Source of the DNA: Streptomyces sp. L-9-10
GTDB taxonomy: Bacteria; Actinomycetota; Actinomycetes; Streptomycetales; Streptomycetaceae
Reading direction: 5' to 3'
Length of the DNA stretch: 64,000 bases
NCBI RefSeq assembly: GCF_004151105.1
Contig: NZ_PHRF01000005.1
Span: 140,016 to 204,015, forward strand
Shown: positions 17,872 through 27,306 of the stretch, piece after piece
How positions within the stretch are numbered: position 1 is the stretch's first letter
Layout: every line of letters starts with the position of its first letter
Translations under genes and position numbers: made by a program
The notes under the pieces: model-generated
What the model was told of the DNA's origin: nothing
The model's database searches: none
What the model saw: only the letters and a program-made list of their open reading frames with translations

Positions 17872-19917
17872 GTGTTCCGCGCCCCCAAGCGATCAACGTC
17901 CCGTCCCCATCTCCATCCTCGCCCTCGCCCTCGCTCAGGTTTCCGGCGTACCGGTGCGGCGCTCGCCGCCACCGGCACCGCGGTCACCCTGGCCGCCACC
18001 GGCCTCACCGGACCGCCGGCGACGGCCGCGAGTGCGGCCGGGACGGTGACCGTCCGCCTCGATCCCAGCTACCAGCAGCCGCCGTTCCAGGGATGGGGCA
18101 CTTCCCTCGCCTGGTTCGCCAATGTCACCGGCGGCTGGCCCGACGCCCAGCGCAACCGGCTGGCCGATGACCTCTACGGGGCGAACGGGCTCGGGTTCAC
18201 CATCGCCCGCTACAACATCGGCGGCGGCGACAGCCCCGAGACCACCCCCTATCTGCGTCCCGGAGCGGCGGTCCCCGGCTACTGGAACCGGCCGGGTCCC
18301 GAGGCACCCGACTGGTGGGACCCGGCCGACCCGGACCACTGGAACCCGAACGCCGACGCCAACCAGCGCTGGTGGCTCGCCGCGGCCAAGGCGCGCGGCG
18401 CCAGGACCTTCGAGGCGTTCTCCAACTCCGCCCCGTACTTCATGACCAACAGCGGCCGCGTCTCCGGTGCGGTGAACGGCTGGCAGGACAATCTCCGCTC
18501 CGACCAGTACGAAAGGTTCGCCGCCTATCTCTCCGGCGCCCTCCGGCGCGCGCAGGACTCCACCGGTGTCACGTTCGGCTCCCTCTCCCCGGTCAACGAG
18601 CCCAACACCGACTACTGGCGCGCCGGCGGCCGCCAGGAGGGTTCCCACTGGGACCCCGCCTCACAGGCGCGCATGATCTCCACGCTGCGCGCCGCCCTGG
18701 ACGCGAAGGGCGTGACCACCCCGATCGCGGCCATGGACGAGACCAACCCCGCGGTGTTCCGCGGCAACTGGGAGTCGTACGCCCCGGCCGTCCGCGACGC
18801 CGTCGGCCGGCTCAACACGCACACCTACGGGACGAACGGCCGAACCGGCGTGCGTGACATCGCCAAGGGCACGGGCACCCCGCTGTGGATGTCCGAGGTG
18901 GACGTCGGTGGCAGCGTCCCCCAGAGCTTCACCGACATGAGCCCCGCACTCGACCTGGCCGACCGCGTCAACGACGACATCAGGGAGCTGGAACCCCGGG
19001 CCTGGGTGCTGTGGCAGGCCATCGAGGACTACGAGAACATGACCCCGGCCCATGAGAACTCCAACTGGGGCCTGATCCAAGCCGACTTCACCCCGGAGGA
19101 CGCCGCCACCGAGCCGCTGCGCAAGAACAAGAAGTACTGGGCGATGGCCAACTACAGCCGCTTCGTGCGTCCGGGCGCCCGCGTCATCAACACCGACGGC
19201 GCCGACACCTTGGCCGCGCTGCGCCCGGCCGGACAAGGGGCCGTCGTCGTCCACACCAACCCCACCGGGGCGGATCAGGAGCTCACCCTGGACCTCGACG
19301 GGTTCCAGAGCGTCGGCAGCGCCCCCGTCGAGCGCTACACCACCGACGCCACCAAGAACCTCCAGCGCGAGAGCGACGTCACGACCGTCGGCAAGACCCT
19401 GAAGGTCACCGTCGGCGCCGGTTCCGTCACGACCTTCGTACTGCCGGGAGTCGGCGGCGTGAACACCGCCACCGCCACGGCTCCCACGGGCGCACCCCGC
19501 CAACTGGTCAACGACAACAGCGGGATGGCGCTCGCCGTCGCCACGGTGAACGGGAAGAGCACACCGGTGCAACGCACCTCCGACCCCGCCGACCCCGCCC
19601 AGCAGTGGACCTTCACCAAGCTGTCCGCGGCCGACTGGGGCAGCACCGCCGCCTACCGCATCACCAACGTCAAGACGGGCGAGGCCCTCTCGGGCTCGGA
19701 AGACGTGCTCGCGTTCGCCAAACCCGGATCGTCCTCGGCCCGGCAGAAGTGGATGCGCTCGACCACTGGTGACGGTCACGCCACCCTGATCAACAACGCC
19801 ACCGGCAAACTCCTCGATGTCACCGGGGCCGCCACGGGCGACGGAACCCCCGTCGGCATCTACCAGCCCACGACGGGCAGCAACCAGTCCTGGACCCTCC
19901 ACGGCATCGCCGGGTGA
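17872..19917 (+). CDS. Secreted GH30 endo-beta-1,6-galactanase-like enzyme with ricin-type domain
   Basis: A 681-aa secreted glycosidase starting at GTG with a GGGAG site. The basic N-terminus and hydrophobic stretch (FRRTGAALAATGTAVTLAAT) form a long signal peptide. The GH30 (beta/alpha)8 domain spans about 55-540: QGWGTSLAWFANVTGGWPD, acid/base Glu in SPVNEPNTDYW, nucleophile Glu in LWMSEVDVGG, and the side beta-domain around TLAALRPAGQGAVVVHTNPT. The GWGTSLAW form fits subfamily GH30_5, endo-beta-1,6-galactanases, known in S. avermitilis beside the GH43 exo-1,3-galactanase. A divergent ricin-like domain at the C-terminus (QQWTF, QSWTL) likely binds galactan. It would cut the beta-1,6-linked side chains of arabinogalactan. 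Confidence 0.86.
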   Translation: MFRAPKRSTSRPHLHPRPRPRSGFRRTGAALAATGTAVTLAATGLTGPPATAASAAGTVTVRLDPSYQQPPFQGWGTSLAWFANVTGGWPDAQRNRLADDLYGANGLGFTIARYNIGGGDSPETTPYLRPGAAVPGYWNRPGPEAPDWWDPADPDHWNPNADANQRWWLAAAKARGARTFEAFSNSAPYFMTNSGRVSGAVNGWQDNLRSDQYERFAAYLSGALRRAQDSTGVTFGSLSPVNEPNTDYWRAGGRQEGSHWDPASQARMISTLRAALDAKGVTTPIAAMDETNPAVFRGNWESYAPAVRDAVGRLNTHTYGTNGRTGVRDIAKGTGTPLWMSEVDVGGSVPQSFTDMSPALDLADRVNDDIRELEPRAWVLWQAIEDYENMTPAHENSNWGLIQADFTPEDAATEPLRKNKKYWAMANYSRFVRPGARVINTDGADTLAALRPAGQGAVVVHTNPTGADQELTLDLDGFQSVGSAPVERYTTDATKNLQRESDVTTVGKTLKVTVGAGSVTTFVLPGVGGVNTATATAPTGAPRQLVNDNSGMALAVATVNGKSTPVQRTSDPADPAQQWTFTKLSAADWGSTAAYRITNVKTGEALSGSEDVLAFAKPGSSSARQKWMRSTTGDGHATLINNATGKLLDVTGAATGDGTPVGIYQPTTGSNQSWTLHGIAG

Positions 19918-19951
19918 CACAGGGAAGGCGCTGCCCCTGGCCACCGTGGTC

Positions 19952-21703
19952 CTACTCTTCGGTCGGGCCGAGGTCGGGCGTCTTCCGGAAGTCGACGGTA
20001 CGTGCGTGGCGGGCGGAGTGCAGCTCGAACACGACGATCTCGTTGGTGCCCGCGCGCAGTACGGGGGCGGGCACGTACAGGGACCGCTGGGGCCCACGGG
20101 ACCAGTAGCGGCCCAGCGCGAAACCGTTGATCCACGCGTTGCCCTTCGTCCAGCCGTCGAGATGGAGAAAGGTGTCCGCCACCGCGGCCAGCTCGAAGCT
20201 GCCGCGGTGGAAGGCCGGACCGGTCGGCACGATGGCGGTAGCGGTGAACGGAATCGCGTCCAGGGAGGTCAGCGGCAGCGGTCTGCTGGTCCATCCGGCG
20301 AGTTCCGCGCCGTCCAGCAGGACCTTGCCGGGCAGCCCCTTCCTGTCGTGGATGCCGGGACCGTAGTTGACGCGGCCCTGGTTCTCCACGAGCAGGTTCA
20401 GGACGCTGCCGGGGCGCGGCACGGTGAAGGCGAGGGCGTGCTCGTGGTTCTCCCGCTCCAGAACCCCGACGGGCTGCCCGTCGAGGAAGACCTGAGCGCG
20501 GTCGCGGACCTGCTCCAGTTCGAGGAGCACGGGCCCCTGGGCCGGCAGGACGGTCTCGTACAGGACGAATCCGAAGTCCTGCCCGAGCTGCTCCATCGTC
20601 AGCGGGTGGGAGGACTCGACGGCGTCTCCGAGGGCCGGAGCGCAGTCCAGCAGGCCGGCGCTGGTGGTCAACGGGACGGAGGAGAGGGCGAGTTTGGCCG
20701 AGCGCGCGGGCACGGGAGTGGCAGGGACCGGCGCGTACTTGGCGATGACCTCGCGGAAGGCGGTGAACTTCTCGGTGGGGTCGCCGGCTTCGTCGAGAGG
20801 CGCGTCGTAGTCGTAGGAGGTGACGGTCGGCCGGTAGGTGTGCTTTTCATTGGCGCCATTGGTGAAGCCGAAGTTCGTGCCGCCGTGGAACATATAGAAG
20901 TTGACCGAGGCCCCGGTCGACAGCAGTTCGTCCAGCTCCCGCGCCGCCTGGTCGGGATCGCGGACCACGTGGTGGCCGCCCCAGCGGTCGAACCAGCCGA
21001 TCCAGAACTCGGTCGACAACAGGGGGCCGTTCGGCTGATGCGCGCGCAGGGTGGCGAGGTTCTGGGTGGAGCGGCTGCCGAAGTTGGCGGTCGCGAGGAC
21101 CCCCGGCAGCGCGCCGCGCTCCAGGTCGTCGGGCTGATCGCAGGTGAACAGAGGCACATCGACACCGCTCCGGCGGAGTGAGCCGGCGAGGTGTTCCAGG
21201 TAGGCGGTGTCGTCACCGCAGGCGCCGTACTCGTTCTCCACCTGCATGGCGAGTACCGGCCCGCCGCGCGTGGCCAGGTAGGGCAGGAGCGGAGGGAGAA
21301 GCCGGGCGAAGTAGTCGTCGACCGCCGCGAGAAAAAGGGGGTCGCGGGTGCGCAGGCGGATACCGCGTTGGGCCAGCAGCCAGGAGGGAAGGCCGCCGCC
21401 TTCCCATTCCGCGCAGATGTAGGGGCCCGGGCGGAGCAGAACATGGAGGCCCTCGGCGGCCGCGAGGTCGAGGAAGGCGGGCAGATCAAGCGCGTCGTCG
21501 ATGCGGAACTGGTCCGGCCGCGGCTGATGGAGGTTCCAGGGGACGTACGTCTCGACGGTGTTGAGGCCCATGAGGCGGGCCTTGTGTAGCCGGTCGGCCC
21601 ACTGCGCGGGATGGACCCGGAAGTAGTGCAGTCCGCCGGACAGGAGCCGGAAGGGTTCGCTGTCCAGGCGGAATCCGCCGCCGTCGATCTGGAGAACGGG
21701 CAT
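19952..21703 (-). CDS. GH35 beta-galactosidase, intracellular type
   Basis: A 583-aa GH35 enzyme without a signal peptide. Catalytic residues are visible: acid/base Glu in MQVENEYGACG and nucleophile Glu in STEFWIGWFDRWGG. The YVPWNLHQPRPDQFRIDDAL and RPGPYICAEWEGGGLPSW blocks are classic for the family; C-terminal jelly-roll domains (GSFELAAVADTFLHLDGWTK, NGFALGRYW) complete it. AGGAG lies before the ATG at 21703, and a longer frame would run through the operator. It should hydrolyse terminal beta-galactose from imported oligosaccharides. A perfect LacI palindrome 77 bp upstream puts it in the galactan regulon. Its 3' end faces the GH30 gene with a 34-bp gap. Confidence 0.92.
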   Translation of the reverse strand: MPVLQIDGGGFRLDSEPFRLLSGGLHYFRVHPAQWADRLHKARLMGLNTVETYVPWNLHQPRPDQFRIDDALDLPAFLDLAAAEGLHVLLRPGPYICAEWEGGGLPSWLLAQRGIRLRTRDPLFLAAVDDYFARLLPPLLPYLATRGGPVLAMQVENEYGACGDDTAYLEHLAGSLRRSGVDVPLFTCDQPDDLERGALPGVLATANFGSRSTQNLATLRAHQPNGPLLSTEFWIGWFDRWGGHHVVRDPDQAARELDELLSTGASVNFYMFHGGTNFGFTNGANEKHTYRPTVTSYDYDAPLDEAGDPTEKFTAFREVIAKYAPVPATPVPARSAKLALSSVPLTTSAGLLDCAPALGDAVESSHPLTMEQLGQDFGFVLYETVLPAQGPVLLELEQVRDRAQVFLDGQPVGVLERENHEHALAFTVPRPGSVLNLLVENQGRVNYGPGIHDRKGLPGKVLLDGAELAGWTSRPLPLTSLDAIPFTATAIVPTGPAFHRGSFELAAVADTFLHLDGWTKGNAWINGFALGRYWSRGPQRSLYVPAPVLRAGTNEIVVFELHSARHARTVDFRKTPDLGPTEE

Positions 21704-21779
21704 GTGCTGCTGCTCCTGTGCTGGAGGGGGATGCACGGTGGAGGCGTCGCGAACCGGCGGAAAGCCGCACCTCACGAGT

Positions 21780-21795
21780 ATGTTTACGTAAACAC
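21780..21795. promoter_or_regulatory. LacI operator O3 upstream of GH35
   Basis: TGTTTACGTAAACA is a perfect 14-bp palindrome (21781-21794) in the 485-bp divergent region between the GH35 gene and the sugar-binding protein gene. The rest of that region (21704-22188) shows only an imperfect inverted repeat at 21930-21951, with arms GCGATG and CATCGC around a CATATG core, which could regulate the transporter. Confidence 0.78.
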
Positions 21796-22188
21796 ACTGG
21801 TGATGGCAAGCCCTGTGATCCATACCCTCCGCACGGCGGACTCGGCACCTCCGGCCGCGTTCACCCCGAACTCCGAAACGTCACAAGGACGTTTCGGCGA
21901 CGCCACCCCCTTGACGACAGGCCGTAACGGCGATGTCATATGTCGCATCGCGTTTGAACCTGTTGGCTTCTGAGGTTTTCCTGCTCGATCGGCGCCCAAC
22001 TTGCCGACTCCGCGTGACCCACTGGCCGCAATATCACGTTTTCCAACATCCCCGCCCTCGTGGCAGTCGGATGACCGCTCCATTGCTCAGCGCGCCTCCG
22101 CACCTCCACGAATACGCCGGCCTGTTCCCGCACGCGCCCCGCACGCCCGGCACCGCCGACCGGTGTCCGTACCAAGGAGAGTCCGTTC

Positions 22189-23229
22189 ATGACCCGTTCC
22201 CACCGCACTCGCGCCACCGCGGCCGTCGGCCTGCTGTGCAGCCTGGCCCTGACGACCGCCTGCTCCTCGGGCAAGGAGTCCACGGGCAAGGGCGAGGCCG
22301 GCCCGGTGACAGGCAAGATCTCCGTCACCTATCTGCAGAAGCAGGGCGACCAGGAGTACTTCGTCGGCGAGGCCGCCGGAGCCAGGGCGAAGGCCGACGA
22401 ACTCGGCATCGACCTCAAGGTCGTCAACCTCGGCAACGACGCCAACAAGACCGTGAGCGAAGTGCAGGCCGCCATCGCCCAGAAGGTCAACGGCGTGATC
22501 ATCGTCGTGCCCGACCCGGCGGTGGGCCCCCAGGTCGTCCAGACCGCGAAGGACGGCAAGGTCGCTCTGCTCACCTCGGACGACCAGATCTGCACCACCG
22601 GCTCCGACCCGGCGGCTTGTGGCAAGGCCGACCTCGTCCCCCGTATCGGCTTCAGCGGTACGCAGATGGGAAGCGAGGTCGGCAAGCGAGCCGCCGCCGA
22701 GTACAAGAAGGCGAACTGGAAGGCCGCCGACACCCGCGTCATCTCCGCCTGGAAGCAGGACGTCACCGTCTGCGGCGACCGGGTCAAGGCCGCGAAGCAG
22801 GCATTCGGTACGGCCGTCCCCGGGGTGAAGACGATCGACGTACCCACGGACAACACCCCCACGGGAGCCCAGGACAAGATCGCCGCGACCATCACGGCCA
22901 ACTCCGGTGTCAGGAACTGGGTGGTGTGGGGCTGCAACGACGAGAACGTCGCGGGTGGCGTCACCGCCCTGCAGAACGCCGGCATCAGCCCCGACCGTGT
23001 CATCGGTGTCGGTCTCGGTGCCTACCTGGCCTGCAAGGAATGGGGCTCCGGCAAGCCCAGCGGCATGAAGGCCGCGCTGTTCATCAACGGCGAGGACGTC
23101 GGCGCGCTCGCCGTGCAGACCATGTACGACAAGCTCAAGAAGGGCAAGGAGTTCCCCGCCGAGGGCTTCGCACCCACCACCATGGTCGACCCGTCCAGCT
23201 GGAAGTCCTCCGGTCTCACCTGCGGCTGA
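22189..23229 (+). CDS. ABC sugar-binding lipoprotein (Peripla_BP_4 type)
   Basis: A 346-aa extracellular binding protein. The lipobox LALTTAC ends the signal peptide; the mature protein is a type I periplasmic-binding fold (ISVTYLQKQGDQEYFVGEAA, KVNGVIIVVPDPAVGPQVV, VVWGCNDENVAGGVTAL) of the ribose/arabinose/galactose group. It delivers a monosaccharide to the ATPase and permease that follow. Because the locus breaks arabinogalactan, L-arabinose or D-galactose is the likely ligand; the overall similarity is to AraF-like proteins, but this is inference. Three Cys in the mature domain (C-x-n-CG, VCGD) could form disulfides. A hairpin after the stop should raise its level over the downstream genes. 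Confidence 0.87.
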   Translation: MTRSHRTRATAAVGLLCSLALTTACSSGKESTGKGEAGPVTGKISVTYLQKQGDQEYFVGEAAGARAKADELGIDLKVVNLGNDANKTVSEVQAAIAQKVNGVIIVVPDPAVGPQVVQTAKDGKVALLTSDDQICTTGSDPAACGKADLVPRIGFSGTQMGSEVGKRAAAEYKKANWKAADTRVISAWKQDVTVCGDRVKAAKQAFGTAVPGVKTIDVPTDNTPTGAQDKIAATITANSGVRNWVVWGCNDENVAGGVTALQNAGISPDRVIGVGLGAYLACKEWGSGKPSGMKAALFINGEDVGALAVQTMYDKLKKGKEFPAEGFAPTTMVDPSSWKSSGLTCG

Positions 23230-23264
23230 CCCTCACCAGCTCGCGACCGAGACCGGTTCCGGCC

Positions 23265-23294
23265 CTGGCCCGCCCCCCTTCGCCGGCGGGCCAG
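23265..23294 (+). terminator. Attenuating hairpin inside the sugar ABC operon
   Basis: CTGGCCCGCC (23265-23274) pairs with GGCGGGCCAG (23285-23294) around a 10-nt loop. It lies between the binding-protein and ATPase genes, a place where a partial terminator or 3'-stabilising stem usually favours the binding protein. Confidence 0.65.
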
Positions 23295-23360
23295 AGCAAC
23301 CCGCCGGCTCCGGCGCTCTCCGGCCCGTCCGCCCCCGTACAAACGCCTTCGAGGTAGCCC

Positions 23361-24959
23361 ATGAGTTCCACGCGCAGTCCGGCCCCCGATCCTCGCTCCT
23401 CGCCCGAGGGGCGCGGAGACCCGCCCTCTTCCGTCGGCGTCCACTCCGTCGGGGTTCAGGGGATCGTCAAGCGCTTCGGCGCGGTCCAGGCGCTCGGCGG
23501 TGTCACCTTGGACTTTCCGCGCGGCCAGGTCACCGCGTTGATGGGGGAGAACGGCGCCGGCAAGTCCACCCTGCTGAAGATCCTCACCGGCGATCACCGC
23601 CCGACCGAGGGCCACGTCCTCATCGACGGTCTGCGGGTCGACCTCGACTCGCCCGCCCGGGCCCGCGCCGCCGGAATCCGCATCATCCCGCAGGAACCGG
23701 AGATCATCCCGCATGTCTCCGTGGCCGAGAACGTCTACGCCGGAGCGCTGCCCCGCGGACGGGGCAGACTCTTCGACCGCCGCGAACTGCTCCGGCGTGT
23801 CGAGGCCGACCTCGAACGGCTCGGTTTCGCCGACGTGCTCGACCCGCGCCTCCTCGGCTCCCAGCTGACTCCGGCTCAGCGGCAACTCGTCGAGATCATA
23901 AGGGCGTTGACCGGCGAGACCGCGGCGAAGGTCATCGCCTTCGACGAGCCCACCTCCTCGCTCTCCGAGCACGAGGTCGACGCCCTCTTCGCCCTCATAC
24001 GGCGATTGCGCGCCGAGGGCATCGCCGTCGTCTACGTCTCCCACCGCATGCAGGAGATATTCCAGCTCGCCGACCGCATCGCCGTACTGCGGGACGGCAC
24101 GCTGGTGGGAGTCGAGGAGGCCGGCCGCACCGATGAGGCCGGCCTCGTCCGGCTCATGGTCGGCCGTGACCTGTCCACCATGTTCGTACGACAACGCGTC
24201 GCCACCGAGCGGCTCGTCCTCGACGTCAGGAACGTCACCACCGACGACGTACACGACATCACCCTGAAGGTGCACTCCGGCGAAGTGGTCGGCCTGGCAG
24301 GGCTCATCGGAGCGGGCCGCTCGGAGCTGGCTCTCGCCCTGGCCGGCGATCTCCCCGTCCACAGCGGATCCATCACGCTCGACGGCACACGACTACGCCT
24401 CGGCAGCCCCCGCGAGGCAATCGGGGCGGGCCTGGGTCTGGCACCCGAGGAGCGCAAGGCCCAGGCGCTGTTCCCGCACCGCTCGATCCGCGACAACACC
24501 TCGCTCGTGGTCCTCGACCGGCTCCGCCGCTTCCGCTTCGTACGGCGCAAGGCCGAACGCGAACTGACACAGCACTACGCCGACCGGCTCAGGGTCCGCG
24601 CCCCCTCCATCGAACACGAGGTCCGCAAACTCTCCGGCGGCAATCAGCAGAAGGTCGTGCTCGCCCGCTGGCTGGCGCGCAAACCCAAGGTCCTGATCCT
24701 CGACGAGCCGACCCGCGGTATCGACGTCGGGGCCAAGGCCGAGATCTACCAGATCATCGCCGCCCTGGCCGCGGACGGTGTGGCCGTGCTCGTGATCTCC
24801 TCCGAACTGCCTGAACTCCTCGGGCTCTCGGACCGCGTCATCGTGATGCAGGCAGGCCGGATCACCGGCGAACTCGACCGCGACGAAGCCACCGAAGAAG
24901 CCCTCCTCGCCCTGGCCATGGCCGACGACATCACCCCCGCCCCTGGAGCCTCCTCATGA
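23361..24959 (+). CDS. Double ATPase of monosaccharide ABC importer
   Basis: A 532-aa AraG/RbsA/MglA-type protein with two nucleotide-binding domains in one chain. The first has a full Walker A (MGENGAGKSTLLK), Q-loop (IIPQEPEIIPHVSVAEN) and Walker B (VIAFDEPTSSLS). Its signature is replaced by LTPAQRQLVEI, the usual degenerate form. The second has the atypical P-loop GLIGAGRSEL, signature LSGGNQQKVVLARWLA and Walker B VLILDEPTRGID. Substrate of this class is a pentose or hexose. Its stop overlaps the permease start by four bases (ATGA), so the two are coupled. Confidence 0.92.
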   Translation: MSSTRSPAPDPRSSPEGRGDPPSSVGVHSVGVQGIVKRFGAVQALGGVTLDFPRGQVTALMGENGAGKSTLLKILTGDHRPTEGHVLIDGLRVDLDSPARARAAGIRIIPQEPEIIPHVSVAENVYAGALPRGRGRLFDRRELLRRVEADLERLGFADVLDPRLLGSQLTPAQRQLVEIIRALTGETAAKVIAFDEPTSSLSEHEVDALFALIRRLRAEGIAVVYVSHRMQEIFQLADRIAVLRDGTLVGVEEAGRTDEAGLVRLMVGRDLSTMFVRQRVATERLVLDVRNVTTDDVHDITLKVHSGEVVGLAGLIGAGRSELALALAGDLPVHSGSITLDGTRLRLGSPREAIGAGLGLAPEERKAQALFPHRSIRDNTSLVVLDRLRRFRFVRRKAERELTQHYADRLRVRAPSIEHEVRKLSGGNQQKVVLARWLARKPKVLILDEPTRGIDVGAKAEIYQIIAALAADGVAVLVISSELPELLGLSDRVIVMQAGRITGELDRDEATEEALLALAMADDITPAPGASS

Positions 24960-25993
24960 CCGTCACCATCACCCCGGACCCAGCCCTGAAAGGCCCGGCA
25001 CACGACAGCCGAAGCCGCGGCCGGGCCGGGCTTTGGGCCTCCATCGGCGGGCAGAACCTCAGTCTGATCGGTGCCCTCGTCGTCGTCCTCGCCCTCTTCG
25101 GCGCTCTCAACGACAACTACCTCAGCCTGACGAACATGCAGGTCATCGCCGAGGCCGCCACCATCACCGGCCTGCTCGCCATCGTGCAGACGGTCGTCAT
25201 CATCTGCGGCGGGCTCGACATCTCCGTCGGCTCACAGGTCGGTGTGGCCTCGGTCGTCAGCGCCATGGTCTTCACCAGCACAGGCTCCAATGCCTTCCTC
25301 GGCATGGCCGCGGCCGTCGGTACCGGACTCCTCGTCGGCGTCCTCAACGGACTGATCATCGTCTACGGACGCGTCAACCCCACCATCGCCACCCTCGCCG
25401 GCCTCGCCGCGTACAAGGGCCTGGCCCAGCTGATCTCCAACGGCCGCGCACAGGGTTACGTCCTCAACAACGACGTCTTCGTCTTCCTGGGCCGCGGCAA
25501 GATCGCCGGGCTGCCCGTGATGGTCTGGATCCTGGCCGTCGTCGCCGGCGCCGTGCATCTCCTGCTCAAGTACACCGACATCGGCCGCAACCTCTACGCC
25601 ATCGGCGGCAACGACACCGCGGCGCGCCTCGCCGGCATCAGCATCAACAAGTACCTCGTCTTCGTATACGCCCTGATCGGCATCGTCGCCGCCATCGCCG
25701 GCATCCTGCTCACCGCCCGCACCGGCTCCGGCCAGCCCACCTCCGGCAGCGAAGGACTCGAACTCAAAGCCATCACCGCCGCGGCCCTCGGCGGCTGCGC
25801 CCTCAAGGGCGGCAAGGGCGGCATCGGCGGCACACTCCTCGCCGTCGCCCTGCTCGGCTGCCTGGAGAACGGCCTCACCGTCGAAGGCATCAACTCCTTC
25901 TGGCAGAACGTCGCCCAGGGCACACTCCTCGTCGTCGCCGTCGTCATCCAGCAGCGCCGCAACGGCGAACGAGCCGTCGGACTGCCCACTTAG
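24956..25993 (+). CDS. Permease of monosaccharide ABC importer
   Basis: A 345-aa RbsC/AraH-family permease (BPD_transp_2) with about ten helices. Family phrases include GLLAIVQTVVIICGGLDISV, VNPTIATLAGLAAYKGLAQL, YAIGGNDTAARLAGI and ALGGCALKGGKGGIGGTLLA. It forms the membrane channel, probably as a dimer, for the binding protein at 22189 and the ATPase at 23361. The stop codon overlaps the stop of the convergent LacI-2 gene (see findings). Confidence 0.92.
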   Translation: MTVTITPDPALKGPAHDSRSRGRAGLWASIGGQNLSLIGALVVVLALFGALNDNYLSLTNMQVIAEAATITGLLAIVQTVVIICGGLDISVGSQVGVASVVSAMVFTSTGSNAFLGMAAAVGTGLLVGVLNGLIIVYGRVNPTIATLAGLAAYKGLAQLISNGRAQGYVLNNDVFVFLGRGKIAGLPVMVWILAVVAGAVHLLLKYTDIGRNLYAIGGNDTAARLAGISINKYLVFVYALIGIVAAIAGILLTARTGSGQPTSGSEGLELKAITAAALGGCALKGGKGGIGGTLLAVALLGCLENGLTVEGINSFWQNVAQGTLLVVAVVIQQRRNGERAVGLPT

Positions 25994-27123
25994 GACCTCT
26001 CCCCCGCCTTCTTCGACGCCCTGGCCGGCCCCCGCCCCTGCCCCGCGGTGGCGGGCGTGCACGCGGCCGTGCTCCGGCGGACGACCAGAGTGGTCGGCAC
26101 GAGCGTCGTACCGCCCTCCACCGTCTCACCGCGCAGTTCCCGCAGAACGGCGTCGACACACAGTTCCCCGACCTTGGCGAAGTCCTGACGGACCGTTGTC
26201 AGCGGCGGGATGAACGAGGCGGCCTCCGCTATGTCGTCGAAACCCACCACGCTGACCTCCTCCGGCACACGCCTGCCACGCTCGTGCAGCGCCCGCAGCA
26301 CACCGAGAGCCATCTGGTCGTTCGCCACGAACACCGCCGTGCAGTCGGGCTCCTCCGCCAGCCGGAGGCCCGCCTCGTAGCCGGATTCGGGGGTCCAGTC
26401 GCCGCGCAGCGGGGGCGGCACCTCGCGCCCGTCCTCACGCAACGCCGCCTCCCAGGCGGCCTCGCGACGGCCCGCCGCGAACGACTCCTCGGGCCCTGCC
26501 AGGTGCCAGACCGTGCCGTGGCCGAGGTCCAGCAGGTGCCGCACTGCCGTACGCGCGCCCTGCTGCTGATCGGTGTCCACCACAGGGAACCGGTCACCGG
26601 CGTCGGAGTCCACGACGACGACCTTCACATGAGGCGGCAGTGCCAGTGACGTCGTGTCGAGCAGGTGTACCTCCATGATCAGCACGACCGCGTCCACCGC
26701 GAGTTCGTCGAGCCGTGTGAAGGCACCCCTGACGTTGTCCTGGGTCGGCGCGTCGAGCGGGATCAGCGTGACCGCGTACCCCGCGCGGGACGCGCAGTTC
26801 GCGATGGCCTCCAGGGTCCGTACATTGCCGGTGCTCGAGAGGCTCATCGTGATGACACCGATGGTCCGGAAGTCCCCGCGCTTGAGGGCGCGGGCGGCGC
26901 TGTTGGGCCGGTAGCCGAGCTCCTTCATGGCGTCCAGCACTCTCCGCCGGGTGCTCTCGATGACGGCCGGGTCTCCGTTGGAGACCCTGGAGACCGTCTG
27001 CGACGAGACGCCGGCGACCCGGGCGACGTCCGCCATCGAGACACGGCGCTGCCGCCCTTTCGCGGCACGCCGTCCCCCGCCGTCGGCCGTCTTCGCCCGA
27101 GCGTCAGTGTCCTTGTCCGTCAT
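25990..27123 (-). CDS. Second LacI-family repressor (LacI-2)
   Basis: A 377-aa LacI/GalR regulator. The helix-turn-helix is SMADVARVAGVSSQTVSRVS with hinge ELGYRPNSAARAL; the sensor domain is close to that of LacI-1 (HGTVWHLAGPEESFAAGRRE, VVGFDDIAEAASFIPPLTTV). The recognition-helix core SSQTVSRV is identical in the two repressors, so they may share operators. It lies convergent to the monosaccharide importer and divergent from the oligosaccharide importer, with an operator between. The effector is probably an imported galactan-derived sugar. Alanine/arginine-rich tail of about 20 residues has no known role. Confidence 0.9.
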   Translation of the reverse strand: MTDKDTDARAKTADGGGRRAAKGRQRRVSMADVARVAGVSSQTVSRVSNGDPAVIESTRRRVLDAMKELGYRPNSAARALKRGDFRTIGVITMSLSSTGNVRTLEAIANCASRAGYAVTLIPLDAPTQDNVRGAFTRLDELAVDAVVLIMEVHLLDTTSLALPPHVKVVVVDSDAGDRFPVVDTDQQQGARTAVRHLLDLGHGTVWHLAGPEESFAAGRREAAWEAALREDGREVPPPLRGDWTPESGYEAGLRLAEEPDCTAVFVANDQMALGVLRALHERGRRVPEEVSVVGFDDIAEAASFIPPLTTVRQDFAKVGELCVDAVLRELRGETVEGGTTLVPTTLVVRRSTAACTPATAGQGRGPARASKKAGERS

Positions 27124-27194
27124 CGAAATCCCTTCCGTTCACTACCGCTTCATGCTTGACGCCCCCCAGCGGGAGTGTCACCATCACGCTACCG

Positions 27195-27210
27195 ATGATT
27201 ACGTAAACAT
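27195..27210. promoter_or_regulatory. LacI operator O4 upstream of oligosaccharide importer
   Basis: ATGATTACGTAAACAT differs from the O3 palindrome at one position. It sits 72 bp upstream of LacI-2 and 97 bp upstream of the first permease gene, able to repress both. Confidence 0.72.
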
Positions 27211-27306
27211 TTCCCATCGGGCCAGCCTCCGCCCGGCCGTCTCCGGCCCGAAGGCCCTCTTCCCCCCTCTCTCCGGACCGGTCGGCCACCGAACAAGGAA
27301 CCAGCC

